Of a stretch of 64,000 bases of DNA, positions 1 through 7,306 are shown piece after piece (position 1 is the stretch's first letter; each line of letters opens with the position of its first letter). The stretch comes from Rhabditoides inermis (Eukaryota > Nematoda > Chromadorea > Rhabditida > Rhabditidae): the NCBI GenBank assembly GCA_963966185.1, contig CAWZYM010000211.1, forward strand, positions 50,001 to 114,000. The letters are read 5' to 3'. A program made the translations under genes and the position numbers. Below the pieces are notes generated by a model. The model did no database searches. It was not told the DNA's origin and saw only the letters and a program-made list of their open reading frames with translations.

Positions 1-57
1 CAACCGAATCAAGACTACTATTCACACTACACTACTGTACACGGTACCTTACTGTAT

Positions 58-163
58 CTACCGTACCAGGGCCTTGGCAAAGAACTGTGAGAGGTGAGCG
101 AGGACAAAAGAAAGCGTCTTGAGCTGCAAGCCGTCCTCGAGAATCAGGTACATGTCGCCGTCC
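58..163 (-). CDS. Candidate exon with BTB/POZ-like peptide
   Basis: Read on the minus strand, a CAG acceptor (164-166) opens a frame with one leading base and the peptide DGDMYLILEDG, then LKTLSFVLAHLSQFFAKAL, up to a TAG at 58-60. A possible GTACGG donor lies just before the stop, so this may be an internal or a terminal exon. The pattern of an acidic-hydrophobic strand followed by a VLAxxSxxFxxxL helix is reminiscent of BTB/POZ folds, which mediate dimerisation or cullin-3 adaptor binding. That assignment rests on resemblance only. It lies downstream, in the sense of transcription, of the other minus-strand candidate exons (845-5049) and could belong to the same gene. No intron phase proves the link. 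Confidence 0.4.
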
Positions 164-228
164 CTGAATGAAGGGTACACTATACGGTAGACAAGAGATA
201 CGGTCAAGGGAAAGAAGGTAGTGAGAGT

Positions 229-331
229 GAGGGAGGGAGGGAGAGAGGGAGGGAGGGAGGGAGGGAGGGAGGGAGGGAGGGAGGGAGGGAGGGAGGGAGG
301 GAGGGAGGGAGGGAGGGAGGGAGGGAGGGAG
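229..331. repeat. (GGGA)n microsatellite
   Basis: About 25 tandem GGGA tetranucleotides with very few interruptions. The long proline/serine-rich reading frames on the minus strand here are products of this repeat and not genes. Confidence 0.95.
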
Positions 332-368
332 AAAAAGAGAGAGTTGGTAATGTATGCTTATGTGTGAG

Positions 369-462
369 GTGCTGGCGGAGTTCGAGCGTCGTCGTCGTGT
401 GCGCGGCATGGTTCTGCCGACGGACGACCATCGCGAGCGCCGCCGAAATCGAGAAGATGAGG
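369..462 (+). CDS. Candidate plus-strand exon, Arg/Glu-rich
   Basis: Between an AG at 367-368 and a strong GAGG|GTGAGTG donor (GT at 463-464) lies one open frame reading VLAEFERRRRVRGMVLPTDD and then HRERRRNREDE. The first half is reminiscent of the FEKRRRA...STDD segment of PRP4-type U4/U6 snRNP proteins. The segment that should follow in that family is absent, so the match may be chance in an Arg-rich exon. The acceptor has a weak pyrimidine tract because a GA-rich microsatellite precedes it. The minus strand over the same bases has no good splice sites. Orientation is opposite to the neighbouring candidate exons. Confidence 0.3.
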
Positions 463-593
463 GTGAGTGTGCCTTCATCCGTTCAGCGACCTGGTATGTG
501 CATCTTATAAAAGGCTTTTGAAATCTTGTGTTTGAGGTTTTGTGTGCTCAGTATTTCTAACTACGAGTACTTCGCCGTCGGCTCAACCGAGGA

Positions 594-651
594 GGAAGAC
601 AGTAAACACAGCGAGAGAAAGATGCGGTGGAGAGAGAAAGAGTGAAAGCGA

Positions 652-694
<43 letters not shown>

Positions 695-698
695 TGAA

Positions 699-752
<54 letters not shown>

Positions 753-837
753 GAGGAAGGAAGAGAGGAAGAGGAATAGAGGGAGAGAGAGAGACGAAGG
801 GAGAGAGGAAGAGGAATAGAGGGGGAGAGAGAAAGGA
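594..837. repeat. Compound (GA)n microsatellite
   Basis: Purine-rich tract of GA repeats with interspersed AAAG and GGAA units. On the minus strand it is a long CT tract that could serve as a polypyrimidine region. Ser/Leu-rich reading frames in it are artefacts. Confidence 0.95.
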
Positions 838-844
838 GACTCAC

Positions 845-934
845 ACATAAACGGCCATATGTCTATCATCAGAGTTATCCGTTCCGACCATGTACATACC
901 ATCTTCGAATAGAACGACAGAATAGGGACTGTCA
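845..934 (-). CDS. Candidate internal exon, unrecognised protein
   Basis: On the minus strand, TTGTTCTTCCAG (acceptor, CAG at 935-937) is followed by a 90-nt segment whose only convincing frame reads DSPYSVVLFEDGMYMVGTD and then NSDDRHMAVYV. It ends at a GTGAGTC donor (GT at 843-844). Alternating hydrophobic and acidic residues suggest beta strands. One base leads the first codon and two trail the last, so it is a phase-2 to phase-2 exon of exact codon length. I do not recognise the family. The next AG downstream on this strand (about 583) could lead to a short terminal exon stopping at TAG 557-559. Confidence 0.5.
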
Positions 935-950
935 CTGGAAGAACAAACGC

Positions 951-1058
951 AACCTCTTATCTCTTCCCTTCTCTCCCTCTCTCTCTATCTCTCTCTCTCC
1001 CTCTCTCTCTATCTCTCTTTCTCTCTCTCTCTCCCTCTCTCTCTCCCTCTCTCCATTC
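951..1058. repeat. (CT)n microsatellite
   Basis: CT-rich tract with TATCTC interruptions. It lies in the putative intron between the candidate exons at 1070-1260 and 845-934 on the minus strand. Confidence 0.95.
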
Positions 1059-1069
1059 CTCCAACATAC

Positions 1070-1260
1070 ATGGTCGGGCAGGCGGGGGCATCCGTCCAAT
1101 GCGGGTCTCGCCACACCCCGCAGAGATGGCGACACACAGTCGCCCTTCACAAACGACTGCAAATGAAAGAGGCCAGTATCTTCATTCATTTGGGGCATTT
1201 GGAGAGGCTGATCGATATGCGGCTGATCGGCGCAGATCAGAGGCTCCCGCCACACAGTGT
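1070..1260 (-). CDS. Candidate internal exon, unrecognised protein
   Basis: On the minus strand a pyrimidine-rich acceptor ending in AG (1261-1262) and a GTATGT donor (GT at 1068-1069) bound 191 nt. Only one frame is open across it: it begins TVWREPLICADQPHIDQP and continues MNEDTGLFHLQSFVKGDC and VARPALDGCPRLPDH. The other two frames hit stops, which favours real coding. It ends at phase 0, which does not match the start phase of the candidate exon at 845-934. Either a small exon is missing between them, a boundary is wrong, or these belong to different genes. The family is not recognised. Confidence 0.45.
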
Positions 1261-1312
1261 CTTACAGGTAGGACGGACCAAGACGGGTGAGACCAACCAG
1301 CGAGATGAGTCT

Positions 1313-1389
1313 GGAGAGAGAGAGAGAGAGAGAGAGTGTGTGGAGGTGAGAGAGAGAGAGGTGGTTGAGAGAGGGAGAGAGAGAGAGGT
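1313..1389. repeat. (GA)n microsatellite
   Basis: GA-rich tract with GTGTGTGGAGG and GTGGTTG interruptions. Confidence 0.95.
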
Positions 1390-1395
1390 AGAAAC

Positions 1396-1452
1396 GCAGC
1401 GGCCCATCGCGCTGCTTCGCTCCGCCTCCTTGGCTCCGATGAAGATGCTCAT
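1396..1452 (-). CDS. Possible short exon, 19 codons
   Basis: The minus strand reads MSIFIGAKEAERSSAMGRC from ATG at 1450-1452 and could end at a weak GTTTCT donor (1394-1395). Upstream codons (CEE) are also open, so the ATG may not be the start. The peptide is protein-like and codon use resembles the neighbouring candidate exons. Splice signals are weak, the phase does not join cleanly to 1070-1260, and the family is unknown. Confidence 0.25.
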
Positions 1453-1477
1453 CTCCTCGCAGTGAAGACGCGAGTCT

Positions 1478-1515
1478 GTAGAATACGGTAGGGGTACTCT
1501 AGAATACAGTACCCC
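1478..1515. other. Small inverted repeat with TACNGTA motifs
   Basis: GGGGTACT (1491-1498) and AGTACCCC (1508-1515) are perfect 8-bp inverted arms around a 9-nt spacer. TAGAATACGGTA and TAGAATACAGTA form an overlapping direct repeat. The TACGGTA/TACTGTA heptamer recurs in several other places in the window. Confidence 0.6.
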
Positions 1516-1909
1516 TGCCGTGTTAGCTAACGCGGCGAAGAGTGACAGGCAAGCTGAAAGTCTCTCTCTCCTTCCTTTCCTTCTTCCCTCTCTCTCTTCC
1601 GCGGTTTTTCTCTCTTTTTTCTATGTTTTTTTTATAGTAAAGGTATTTTACTTATACCATTTTCAGTTGTACTATAACTTATGAATGTGTTTTTTCCAGC
1701 AATGGTGTCGAAATGAAAGTTTCGTAAACAATGTAAACAAATTCGAAAACAAAAACGCCCATTAATTAAAACCACTTCATAACTTACTGTGCGCAGCGCT
1801 GTTTATTAAAGGAACAGGGGCGTTTAGTAGAGCCGTTGGGTAATGAAATTTTCAAATTTCGCGCGTATTATTGCGCTGTGTGAAGAACAGTTATATTCGC
1901 AAAACGGGG
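1516..1909. other. No gene seen; CT-rich then AT-rich DNA
   Basis: A CT-rich stretch (about 1560-1620), T runs, and AT-rich sequence without a convincing exon or RNA gene. Confidence 0.5.
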
Positions 1910-1985
1910 AGGGAGGACTGGAACCCGCGACCTTCAGATCACCAGCCATCTCACTAACCACTTGAGCCATAGAGATCAACGAGGT
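1910..1985 (-). repeat. tRNA-like sequence (SINE head or tRNA relic)
   Basis: On the minus strand an A-box-like TGGCTCAAGTGG (plus coordinates 1958-1969) is followed by a B-box-like GGGTTCCAGTCC (1915-1926). These are the internal RNA polymerase III promoter elements, with tRNA-like spacing. Between them is an AGAT/ATCT stem in the anticodon-arm position, but the loop is 8 nt. I cannot pair a full 7-bp acceptor stem, and GGTTCC replaces the usual GGTTCG. This fits the head of a tRNA-derived SINE or a tRNA pseudogene better than a working tRNA. Confidence 0.5.
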
Positions 1986-1995
1986 GATGGATGAA

Positions 1996-2063
1996 GAAAA
2001 CGCTGATAACACCGGTGCGAAAGCAACACGAACAAACGAAAAGGGAGATTGTATGTTTCACAT
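1996..2063. repeat. Diverged direct repeat, copy A
   Basis: Resembles 2163-2228: both start GAAA[A/G]CGCT, share ATA-ACC-GTGCGAA blocks and end in TATGTTTCACAT. Many substitutions and small gaps separate the copies. It follows the tRNA-like sequence and may be part of the same SINE-type unit. Confidence 0.4.
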
Positions 2064-2162
2064 AGAATCCGTTCGTCTGTCTGTAAGTGACTCTCATGCG
2101 TCGCTTATATAGCCCAGCCGCCGCCAGCGTGTGAGACGCGCCGGGTTTGCACTCTTTTTATC

Positions 2163-2228
2163 GAAAGCGCTAATAATACCAGTGCGAATGCATCGCATTT
2201 CAACGAACATAATATATATGTTTCACAT
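2163..2228. repeat. Diverged direct repeat, copy B
   Basis: Second copy of the repeat at 1996-2063, same orientation, about 165 bp away. No coding content seen. Confidence 0.4.
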
Positions 2229-2401
2229 CGTACCTTTCCGAAATGCAACATGCAACCACACGACATGCCCAGCCGCACGTTCAATTACATTTATCACGAT
2301 CTGTTATATGTCAACATAAACTTGTCGAACATACTGGTATATACATAATAACAAGAGACACAATTTACAAACGTAAAAAGCAGAAAACGGTAGTAACAAA
2401 C

Positions 2402-2483
2402 ATTTGGCGAATACTGCTCCATCTTGAGGATCTCGGCGATCTTGAGATCTTGAGGCTCGGAGCGAACATCGTGACGGCGCAAT
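2402..2483 (-). CDS. Candidate internal exon, phase-matched to 2533-2603
   Basis: On the minus strand CTGCTGTTTAG (acceptor) opens 82 nt reading LRRHDVRSEPQDLKIAEILK then MEQYSPN, ending at a GTTTGT donor (GT at 2400-2401). One base leads the first codon and the frame ends at a codon boundary. The preceding candidate exon (2533-2603) ends with two spare bases, so the two join in frame across an intron of about 49 bp. That phase match is independent support that both are real. The peptide is charged and helix-prone. I do not recognise the family. Confidence 0.55.
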
Positions 2484-2532
2484 CTAAACAGCAGGTGTAC
2501 TTATGAACACATAAACATAAGGTTATACTCAC

Positions 2533-2603
2533 GTGATTGGGGAGAGGCGGTTGAAGATGGAGAGGCAGGCCGGCTCGGTGGGCAGCACGCACAGTAACTC
2601 GCG
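2533..2603 (-). CDS. Candidate internal exon, unrecognised protein
   Basis: A textbook acceptor (TGTTCAATTCCAG) and donor (GTGAGTATAACC) on the minus strand bound 71 nt reading RELLCVLPTEPACLSIFNRL then SPI plus two bases of the next codon. Together with 2402-2483 it gives a continuous, protein-like frame. GC content is clearly higher than in the flanking AT-rich introns. Function is unknown. The gene would run right to left across at least 2402-2795 and perhaps the whole left arm. Confidence 0.6.
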
Positions 2604-2715
2604 CTGGAATTGAACATATCAAACGTCATGCATCAATAAAGAAACAACAACATTATACACATTCATCGAACATTACACACAGGAAACAAACGTTACACAC
2701 TGGAAACACACTCAC

Positions 2716-2795
2716 TTGAGTACTACGTGGGAAGAGGGGTGAGCGACGGGTGCACTGAGGGCGCACTGCTCGCGCTCCGCGGCCAGGCGGCGCAG
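2716..2795 (-). CDS. Candidate internal exon, helix-rich
   Basis: The minus strand reads LRRLAAEREQCALSAPVAHP then SSHVVLK. The donor is either AAGTGAGTG (GT at 2714-2715) or an upstream GTAGTA, and only the latter keeps the frame of 2533-2603 (RELLC...). The best acceptor by pyrimidine tract is further upstream (TTTGATTGCAG, near 2820), but that would bring an in-frame TGA into the LRRLAAE frame. A closer AG (2796-2797) avoids it. The Leu/Arg/Glu periodicity suggests a short coiled coil. Boundaries are uncertain. Confidence 0.4.
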
Positions 2796-2829
2796 CTCCA
2801 ATCAGCACGCAACGAACCGGCACTGCAAT

Positions 2830-3527
2830 CAAACTCAATTAACATTGAATAGGTGGCGAATATATAACTGACAAACAAATTACGTACATGCAACAATACA
2901 AAACTACAAAACATGGGAGAAATACCAATGAAATTGTCGGAAACCAACGCAAAAACGAGCGATACAACAAGCCGCACTAACATGATTGTGATGCATACAA
3001 CTAAATGAAAGTGTTACATGAGTTATTCATAATAAAACAAATAAAAAACATCATAAACATAAGAAAACAGCTCATTTCGAAAATAATTGCACATGTTCCA
3101 GGCAGTTTCGCGCCCGTTTTGAAATTATCGCGACCAACTTGAATCACATTTCGAATTACAGCGCTCCATTACTAAATGGCGCAAGTTTGAACTTTCCGAT
3201 ACCCAACTGACTTGGGTAATTGTCTGGGTAACGCTCTAACGGCCTCATATCGTTCAATTTTTGTTTATTTTACGTTTTCATGGATCAAATATGGCACGGG
3301 GGGTCAAAATAATGCGCCACTGTACCTTTAACTCCCAACATTCTCGCGAGTTCGAAATCGCTGCCCAAAATAGCCAAATCACTGCAATTTTGAGCACCAG
3401 CAATTTTGCTATCGCTCTACATTCAGCGAAAGCGATTCGCTATCGCTGAGCGATAAAGTCTGACGGGCCCGTTTTGAGAGAAGAACCGCTTTGAAGTTCT
3501 ATAAAAAAGATTTTTTTGAAATTATAA
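2830..3527. other. AT-rich DNA without a recognisable gene
   Basis: No convincing exon on either strand. Near its end is a cluster of GCGAT/ATCGC words, including TATCGCTGAGCGATA (3441-3455), a perfect palindrome with one central base. Confidence 0.5.
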
Positions 3528-3764
3528 TCAATTCACCAGTTTTGCTGACTTTTTCTTCATGATGTAAATGATATAGAAAACAACAACCAACATGCTAACA
3601 AATGACAGCAACCCGAATGTCACAGAAGGCGCGAAAGATTTCTGAGAAAACATCACTTTGTGTGTGTCGTTCATAACGTTCAATTCTTCGTTCAATTCTT
3701 CAGTTTTCTCTTCCATTTCTCGAATCAACACATCAAACGACGTTTTATTGTTGGTACCAAACAT
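3528..3764 (-). CDS. Small tail-anchored-type membrane protein, hypothetical
   Basis: A complete 78-codon ORF with ATG start (3762-3764) and stop at 3528-3530. Residues about 8-35 (FDVLIREMEEKTEELNEELN...) are strongly charged with heptad-like spacing and probably form a coiled coil. Residues about 50-70 (VTFGLLSFVSMLVVVFYIIY) are a single hydrophobic span, followed by a basic tail IMKKKSAK. This is the layout of a tail-anchored protein with a cytoplasmic N-terminus, as in SNARE-like or other ER/outer-mitochondrial proteins, though no SNARE motif is evident. Codon use is AT-rich, unlike the GC-richer candidate exons around it. It is intronless and may be a retroposed or foreign gene, or an exon of a larger gene. 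No family is recognised. Confidence 0.45.
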   Translation of the reverse strand: MFGTNNKTSFDVLIREMEEKTEELNEELNVMNDTHKVMFSQKSFAPSVTFGLLSFVSMLVVVFYIIYIMKKKSAKLVN

Positions 3765-4537
3765 ATTTTAAATAGATATGTTTAGCCATGTTGTAAGTAT
3801 TCCACTGTTTTCTCTCTAACTATGAAAAATAAAACACTTTCAAAGTGCAATGAAACCATGTTTTTCCATTCGAGTTATTTGTTTAAAAAGTTTACAATTT
3901 ACGTTCACTGGCGCAAAAAATTTTTTTGTACGTTCTCCCTCCCGGGCGCCTTGACCGTACCGAGGGGATAAATTGGTAGCAGTCTGCTGCGAAGATGACC
4001 CGCAAGGTACTCACGAGCGCATTATTGCTAAAATAGACGAGAGCTGTCGTTGGAAAATCGTTGGGCTATGGTGTAGTGCCATAGTCCTCCTTCGACCCCT
4101 TAACTTCATCTTTACTTTGAGCAAAAAAAGGAGTATAAATCGTTGTTTTCAAATTTGTGACCGCCTCAAGCGCGGAAAGATGAACGCAAAAAAAAGAAGA
4201 CGGTCAACAACTTGCTACATGGCTCAGTGTTTTGCGTGTGTGGATGTTTTAGCCGATCCTGCCACTCCGTACTCTTCCCAATATCAGACACTGGAAGCTC
4301 GTTCGAATTGTAACATTCTGAAAATGAATGCTAATAGTACATGTAGTTGTATTGTCTCTGATTTGAAAGATTGTTGTCGTAGCAAACAAAATGTATTCTA
4401 TAGTCGAATTGAATTTACTATATTTTTCGACAATAAAAACATTCTCAAGTATTTCGTATTTCACTGATAACTGAAAAGACAAGAAAAAGTTGTTGATAAA
4501 GAGTGGTACCGATTCTCCGGAGTTATTCTTCACTCAC
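3765..4537. other. AT-rich DNA, no supported gene
   Basis: Contains overlapping open stretches on both strands (plus about 3973-4467, minus about 4249-4470) but neither looks like a conserved protein. The plus-strand one has no ATG before 4180. A minus-strand acceptor-like TCTTTTCAG ends near 4471, but its downstream frames do not match the phase of the candidate exon at 4538-4601. Confidence 0.4.
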
Positions 4538-4601
4538 TGGCAGACTTCAGTCGAGGACGAAGCGGAGACGTGGTTGGAGATACCCAGCAGGCGGAACACT
4601 C
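4538..4601 (-). CDS. Candidate internal exon
   Basis: On the minus strand CTTTATTTTCAG is a near-ideal acceptor and CCA|GTGAGTG a near-ideal donor (GT at 4536-4537), bounding 64 nt. The most protein-like frame reads VFRLLGISNHVSASSSTEVC with two leading bases. The frame that joins in phase to the preceding exon (4779-4886) instead reads ECSACWVSPTTSPLRPRLKS. The conflict could reflect a small indel near a run of five Gs at the previous donor, or the less natural-looking frame may be correct. Function unknown. Confidence 0.45.
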
Positions 4602-4778
4602 CTGAAAATAAAGGCACATTGTCATTTTCCTCTCTCTAAATGGATCTCTTTCTCTCTTTCTGAATCTTTCGAAATAGTTTGATGTTCTGGACGACTTAAT
4701 ACGCACGATTTAATACGCAAATGTACACAAGTCACATAAGTGTCATGTTACCGAATCCACACATCGAGATTCGCTTAC

Positions 4779-4886
4779 CCCCAGCATCTCGACGGGACTG
4801 GGTTCTACGGTCCAGAGCTGACTCATCGTTCCTCCGGCAGAGCGAGCCTCGGATTGCATGGCCTCTGTGCGAGGATCGGAGTCGAT
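4779..4886 (-). CDS. Candidate internal exon, 36 codons
   Basis: A CAG acceptor after GATCTAT (4887-4889) and a GTAAGC donor (GT at 4777-4778) on the minus strand bound exactly 108 nt, phase 0 to phase 0. The frame reads IDSDPRTEAMQSEARSAGG then TMSQLWTVEPSPVEMLG. Acidic and Ser/Thr residues predominate, as in a flexible linker or regulatory segment. It joins in phase with the candidate exon ending at 4939. I do not recognise the protein. Confidence 0.55.
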
Positions 4887-4938
4887 CTGATAGATCGATT
4901 GATGACGGACAGAAAAGAAAATAGAGGTGCGCACTCAC

Positions 4939-5047
4939 AATGAGCAATCGTGCTTTGTGGCCGTGGTGTGGTAGCAGGGCAGAGTCGATTACTGGCGACG
5001 ACGACGACCTCTGTCTCTTGACCAAGAGATAGGAACGTGACAAGGCA

Positions 5048-5049
<2 letters not shown>
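4939..5049 (-). CDS. Candidate exon overlapping the first tandem-repeat unit
   Basis: The minus strand is open to a strong ATT|GTGAGTG donor (GT at 4937-4938). The frame in phase with 4779-4886 reads LSRSYLLVKRQRSSSSPVID then SALLPHHGHKARLLI. A second frame (VTFLSLGQETEVVVVASNRL...) is also protein-like, so the choice is uncertain. The 5' boundary is lost in a CT microsatellite. The first roughly 50 bp of this exon are also present at the start of each unit of the tandem array at 5001-7228, so the array seems to have amplified DNA that includes this exon edge. Confidence 0.35.
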
Positions 5050-5097
<48 letters not shown>

Positions 5098-5404
5098 CTG
5101 AGCGTTGGCTTTTCTATTGAAATCGGAAGGATGTGAAGGAAATTTTGAACGTTCTTTCTCTCTTTTTCACTTGTCTCATATTATCAGACAGCTGAGAACA
5201 GTCTATTCACAACAGTTCCCATCCACCCACAGGTTTGCGCAGAAAAGTACGTTTATGCTAATTACTCGCTTCTATCAAAGTCTTATGACAAACCGCGAGC
5301 GGGAGCTTCTGCCTTCGATCTGGGATTAAAGTTTCGTGACAACTATACGTTTTACTGTTTGAAAATGTGAGCGCAACAACACCCCAAACCCAAAATAAAA
5401 AAAA

Positions 5405-5412
5405 TATAAAAG
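5405..5412 (+). promoter_or_regulatory. TATA-box-like TATAAAAG, unit 1
   Basis: Perfect match to a metazoan TATA box. The start of the next unit lies about 35-40 bp downstream, where a transcript would be expected to begin. Whether it is active is not shown. Confidence 0.4.
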
Positions 5413-5490
5413 CATGTGCTCGTTTGCAATTTATCTATGCACAACGACGACCTCTGTCTCTTGACCAAGAGATAGGAACGTGACAAGGCA

Positions 5491-5562
<72 letters not shown>

Positions 5563-5869
5563 TTCTGAGCGTTGGCTTTTCTATTGAAATCGGAAGGCTG
5601 TGAAGGAAATTTTGAGCGTTCTTTCTCTCTTTTTCACTTGTCTCATATTATCAGACAGCTGAGAACAGTCTATTCACAACAGTTCCCATCCACCCACAGG
5701 TTTGCGCAGAAAAGTACGTTTATGCTAATTACTCGCTTCTATTAAAGTCTTATGACAAACTGCGAGCGGGAGCTTCTGCCATCGATTTGGAATCAAAGTT
5801 TCGTGACAACTATACGTTTTACTGCTTGAAAATGTGAGCGCAACAACACCCCAAACCCAAAATAAAAAA

Positions 5870-5877
5870 TATAAAAG
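5870..5877 (+). promoter_or_regulatory. TATA-box-like TATAAAAG, unit 2
   Basis: Same position in the unit as 5405-5412. Confidence 0.4.
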
Positions 5878-5955
5878 CATGTGCTCGTTTGCAATTTATC
5901 TATGCACAACGACGACCTCTGTCTCTTGACCAAGAGATAGGAACGTGACAAGGCA

Positions 5956-6017
<62 letters not shown>

Positions 6018-6324
6018 TTCTGAGCGTTGGCTTTTCTATTGAAATCGGAAGGCTGTGAAGGAAATTTTGAACGTTCTTTCTCTCTTTTTCACTTGTCTCA
6101 TATTATCAGACAGCTGAGAACAGTCTATTCACAACAGTTCCCATCCACCCACAGGTTTGCGCAGAAAAGTACGTTTATGCTAATTACTCGCTTCTATCAA
6201 AGTCTTATGACAAACCGCGAGCGGGAGCTTCTGCCATCGATCTGGGATTAAAGTTTCGTGACAACTATACGTTTTACTGTTTGAAAATGTTAGCGCAACA
6301 ACATCCCAAATTCAAAATAAATAG

Positions 6325-6332
6325 TATAAAAG
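6325..6332 (+). promoter_or_regulatory. TATA-box-like TATAAAAG, unit 3
   Basis: Same position in the unit. The context here is AATAGTATAAAAGCATGCGC. Confidence 0.4.
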
Positions 6333-6410
6333 CATGCGCTCGTTAGCAATTTGTCTATGCACAACGACGATCTCTGTCTCTTGAAAAAGAGATAGGAACG
6401 TGACAAGGCA

Positions 6411-6454
<44 letters not shown>

Positions 6455-6749
6455 GAGTGTTGGCTTTTCTATTGAAATCGGAAGGCTGTGAAGGAAATTT
6501 TGAGCGTTCTTTCTCTCTTTTTCACTTGTCTCATATGATCAGACAGCTGAGAACAGTCTATTCACAACAGTTCCCATCCACCCACAGGTTTGCGCAGAAA
6601 AGTACGTTTATGCTAATTACTCGCTTCTATTAAAGTCTTATGACAAACTGCGAGCGGGAGCTTCTGCCATCGATCTGGGATCAAAGTTTCGTGACAACTA
6701 TACGTTTTACTGCTTGAAAATGTGAGCGCAACAACACGCCAAACCCAAA

Positions 6750-7155
6750 GAGTTCAGAGATTTATCCGGAATCGTTATAGCTGTACATGACATTGCAATC
6801 ACAACAATATGAATGGAAGCATGCAGTGGGGCCAAGATCTTGGTAGGCTAACGCCGGGGGATTACAGTTTAGCAATCGAGGTTAGTGGTGGACGACGATT
6901 TTTGATCGACAATCAATCGATACTTGATCGATAATCAGTCCAATCCATTAGAGTATCATAGTAGACGGTGGAGAGGCTCCGGATGTTCCTTTGCTCCCAC
7001 GTAGTCGCATGTATCTCCTCGAGCCAGTAGTACTGCATCCTCGTGAGCTTCTGCATCGCCTTGTTCAAGGGTACTCGCACAGGATCAATTAGTCGAACCG
7101 ACCGCACAGCGCGGGGAAAGAAGAAACAATAGAAATAATAAAAAGAAGCTTCCGT
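6750..7155. mobile_element. 406-bp insertion with 10-bp target duplication
   Basis: CAAACCCAAA occurs immediately before (6740-6749) and immediately after (7156-7165). Removing the insert restores the tandem unit exactly as seen in its neighbours. A 10-bp duplication and an A-rich right end (AAGAAACAATAGAAATAATA near 7122) fit target-primed retroposition. The insert has no obvious terminal inverted repeats. It contains a perfect palindrome CCAAGATCTTGG (6832-6843), a TGATCGA-rich stretch (about 6900-6935), and a protein-like minus-strand frame. It may be a retroposed cDNA or a SINE-like element. No known family is recognised. Confidence 0.7.
6913..7155 (-). pseudogene. Protein-like frame inside the 406-bp insertion
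   Basis: The minus strand is open across most of the insert and reads LIDPVRVPLNKAMQKLTRMQ then YYWLEEIHATTWEQRNIRSL and STVYYDTLMDWTDY before a stop at 6913-6915. Composition (Trp, Tyr, amphipathic spacing) looks like genuine protein. There is no ATG before AMQKL, and the frame starts in AT-rich DNA. I therefore read it as a piece of a coding exon carried by the inserted element and not as a complete gene. The family is not recognised. Confidence 0.35.
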
Positions 7156-7173
7156 CAAACCCAAAATAAATAG

Positions 7174-7181
7174 TATAAAAG
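7174..7181 (+). promoter_or_regulatory. TATA-box-like TATAAAAG, last unit
   Basis: Follows the 406-bp insertion. Downstream the unit breaks off at about 7228 into sequence leading to the inverted satellite block. Confidence 0.4.
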
Positions 7182-7228
7182 CATGCGCTTGTTTGCAATT
7201 TGTCTATGCACAACGACGACCTCTGTCG

Positions 7229-7306
7229 GAGACTCTCGTGTTGTTAGGATAAAGTTATTTGTACTGAACCTTACCTGGTGTGTCGGTGTTGTGTGAGCAA
7301 TCGCAT
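7229..7306. other. Short unique spacer before satellite
   Basis: Unique sequence with GGATAAAG and TGAGCAATCG. The latter ten bases also occur at 4941-4950, just left of the tandem array. No gene. Confidence 0.4.

Larger units (their letters stand above)
5001..7228. repeat. Tandem array of a ~443-465-bp unit with CT tract and TATA box
   Basis: Unit starts (ACGACGACCT or ACGACGATCT) are at 5001, 5444, 5909 and 6364, giving spacings of 443, 465 and 455 bp. A fifth, truncated copy starts at 7213. Order within a unit: a palindrome TCTCTTGACCAAGAGA, a (CT)n tract of differing length, about 300 bp of well-conserved unique sequence, TATAAAAG, then the next unit. Most of the length difference between units comes from the CT tract. 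The fourth unit is split by a 406-bp insertion (6750-7155). A 74-codon frame that is open in units 1 and 3 lacks an ATG and is closed in the others, so I do not call it a gene. Confidence 0.9.

Noticed and set aside
32..478. Long Ser/Pro-rich minus-strand frames over the GGGA repeat
   Set aside because: They are translations of a microsatellite.
557..1465. Ser/Leu or Arg/Glu-rich frames over GA/CT tracts
   Set aside because: These are microsatellite products. Only the splice-bounded segments were kept.
1910..1985. Functional tRNA gene
   Set aside because: No full acceptor stem, an 8-nt anticodon loop, and an altered T-loop motif.
3973..4467. 165-codon plus-strand frame
   Set aside because: No ATG before 4180, weak protein character, and it overlaps open frames on the other strand in AT-rich DNA.
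5105..5329. 74-codon frame repeated in tandem units (also 6027-6251)
   Set aside because: It lacks an ATG, is closed by changes in units 2 and 4, and nucleotide conservation is explained by the tandem duplication.
4941..7306. TGAGCAATCG on both sides of the tandem array as a target duplication of one large element
   Set aside because: The ten bases at 4941-4950 and about 7295-7304 may be chance. No matching element termini are adjacent.
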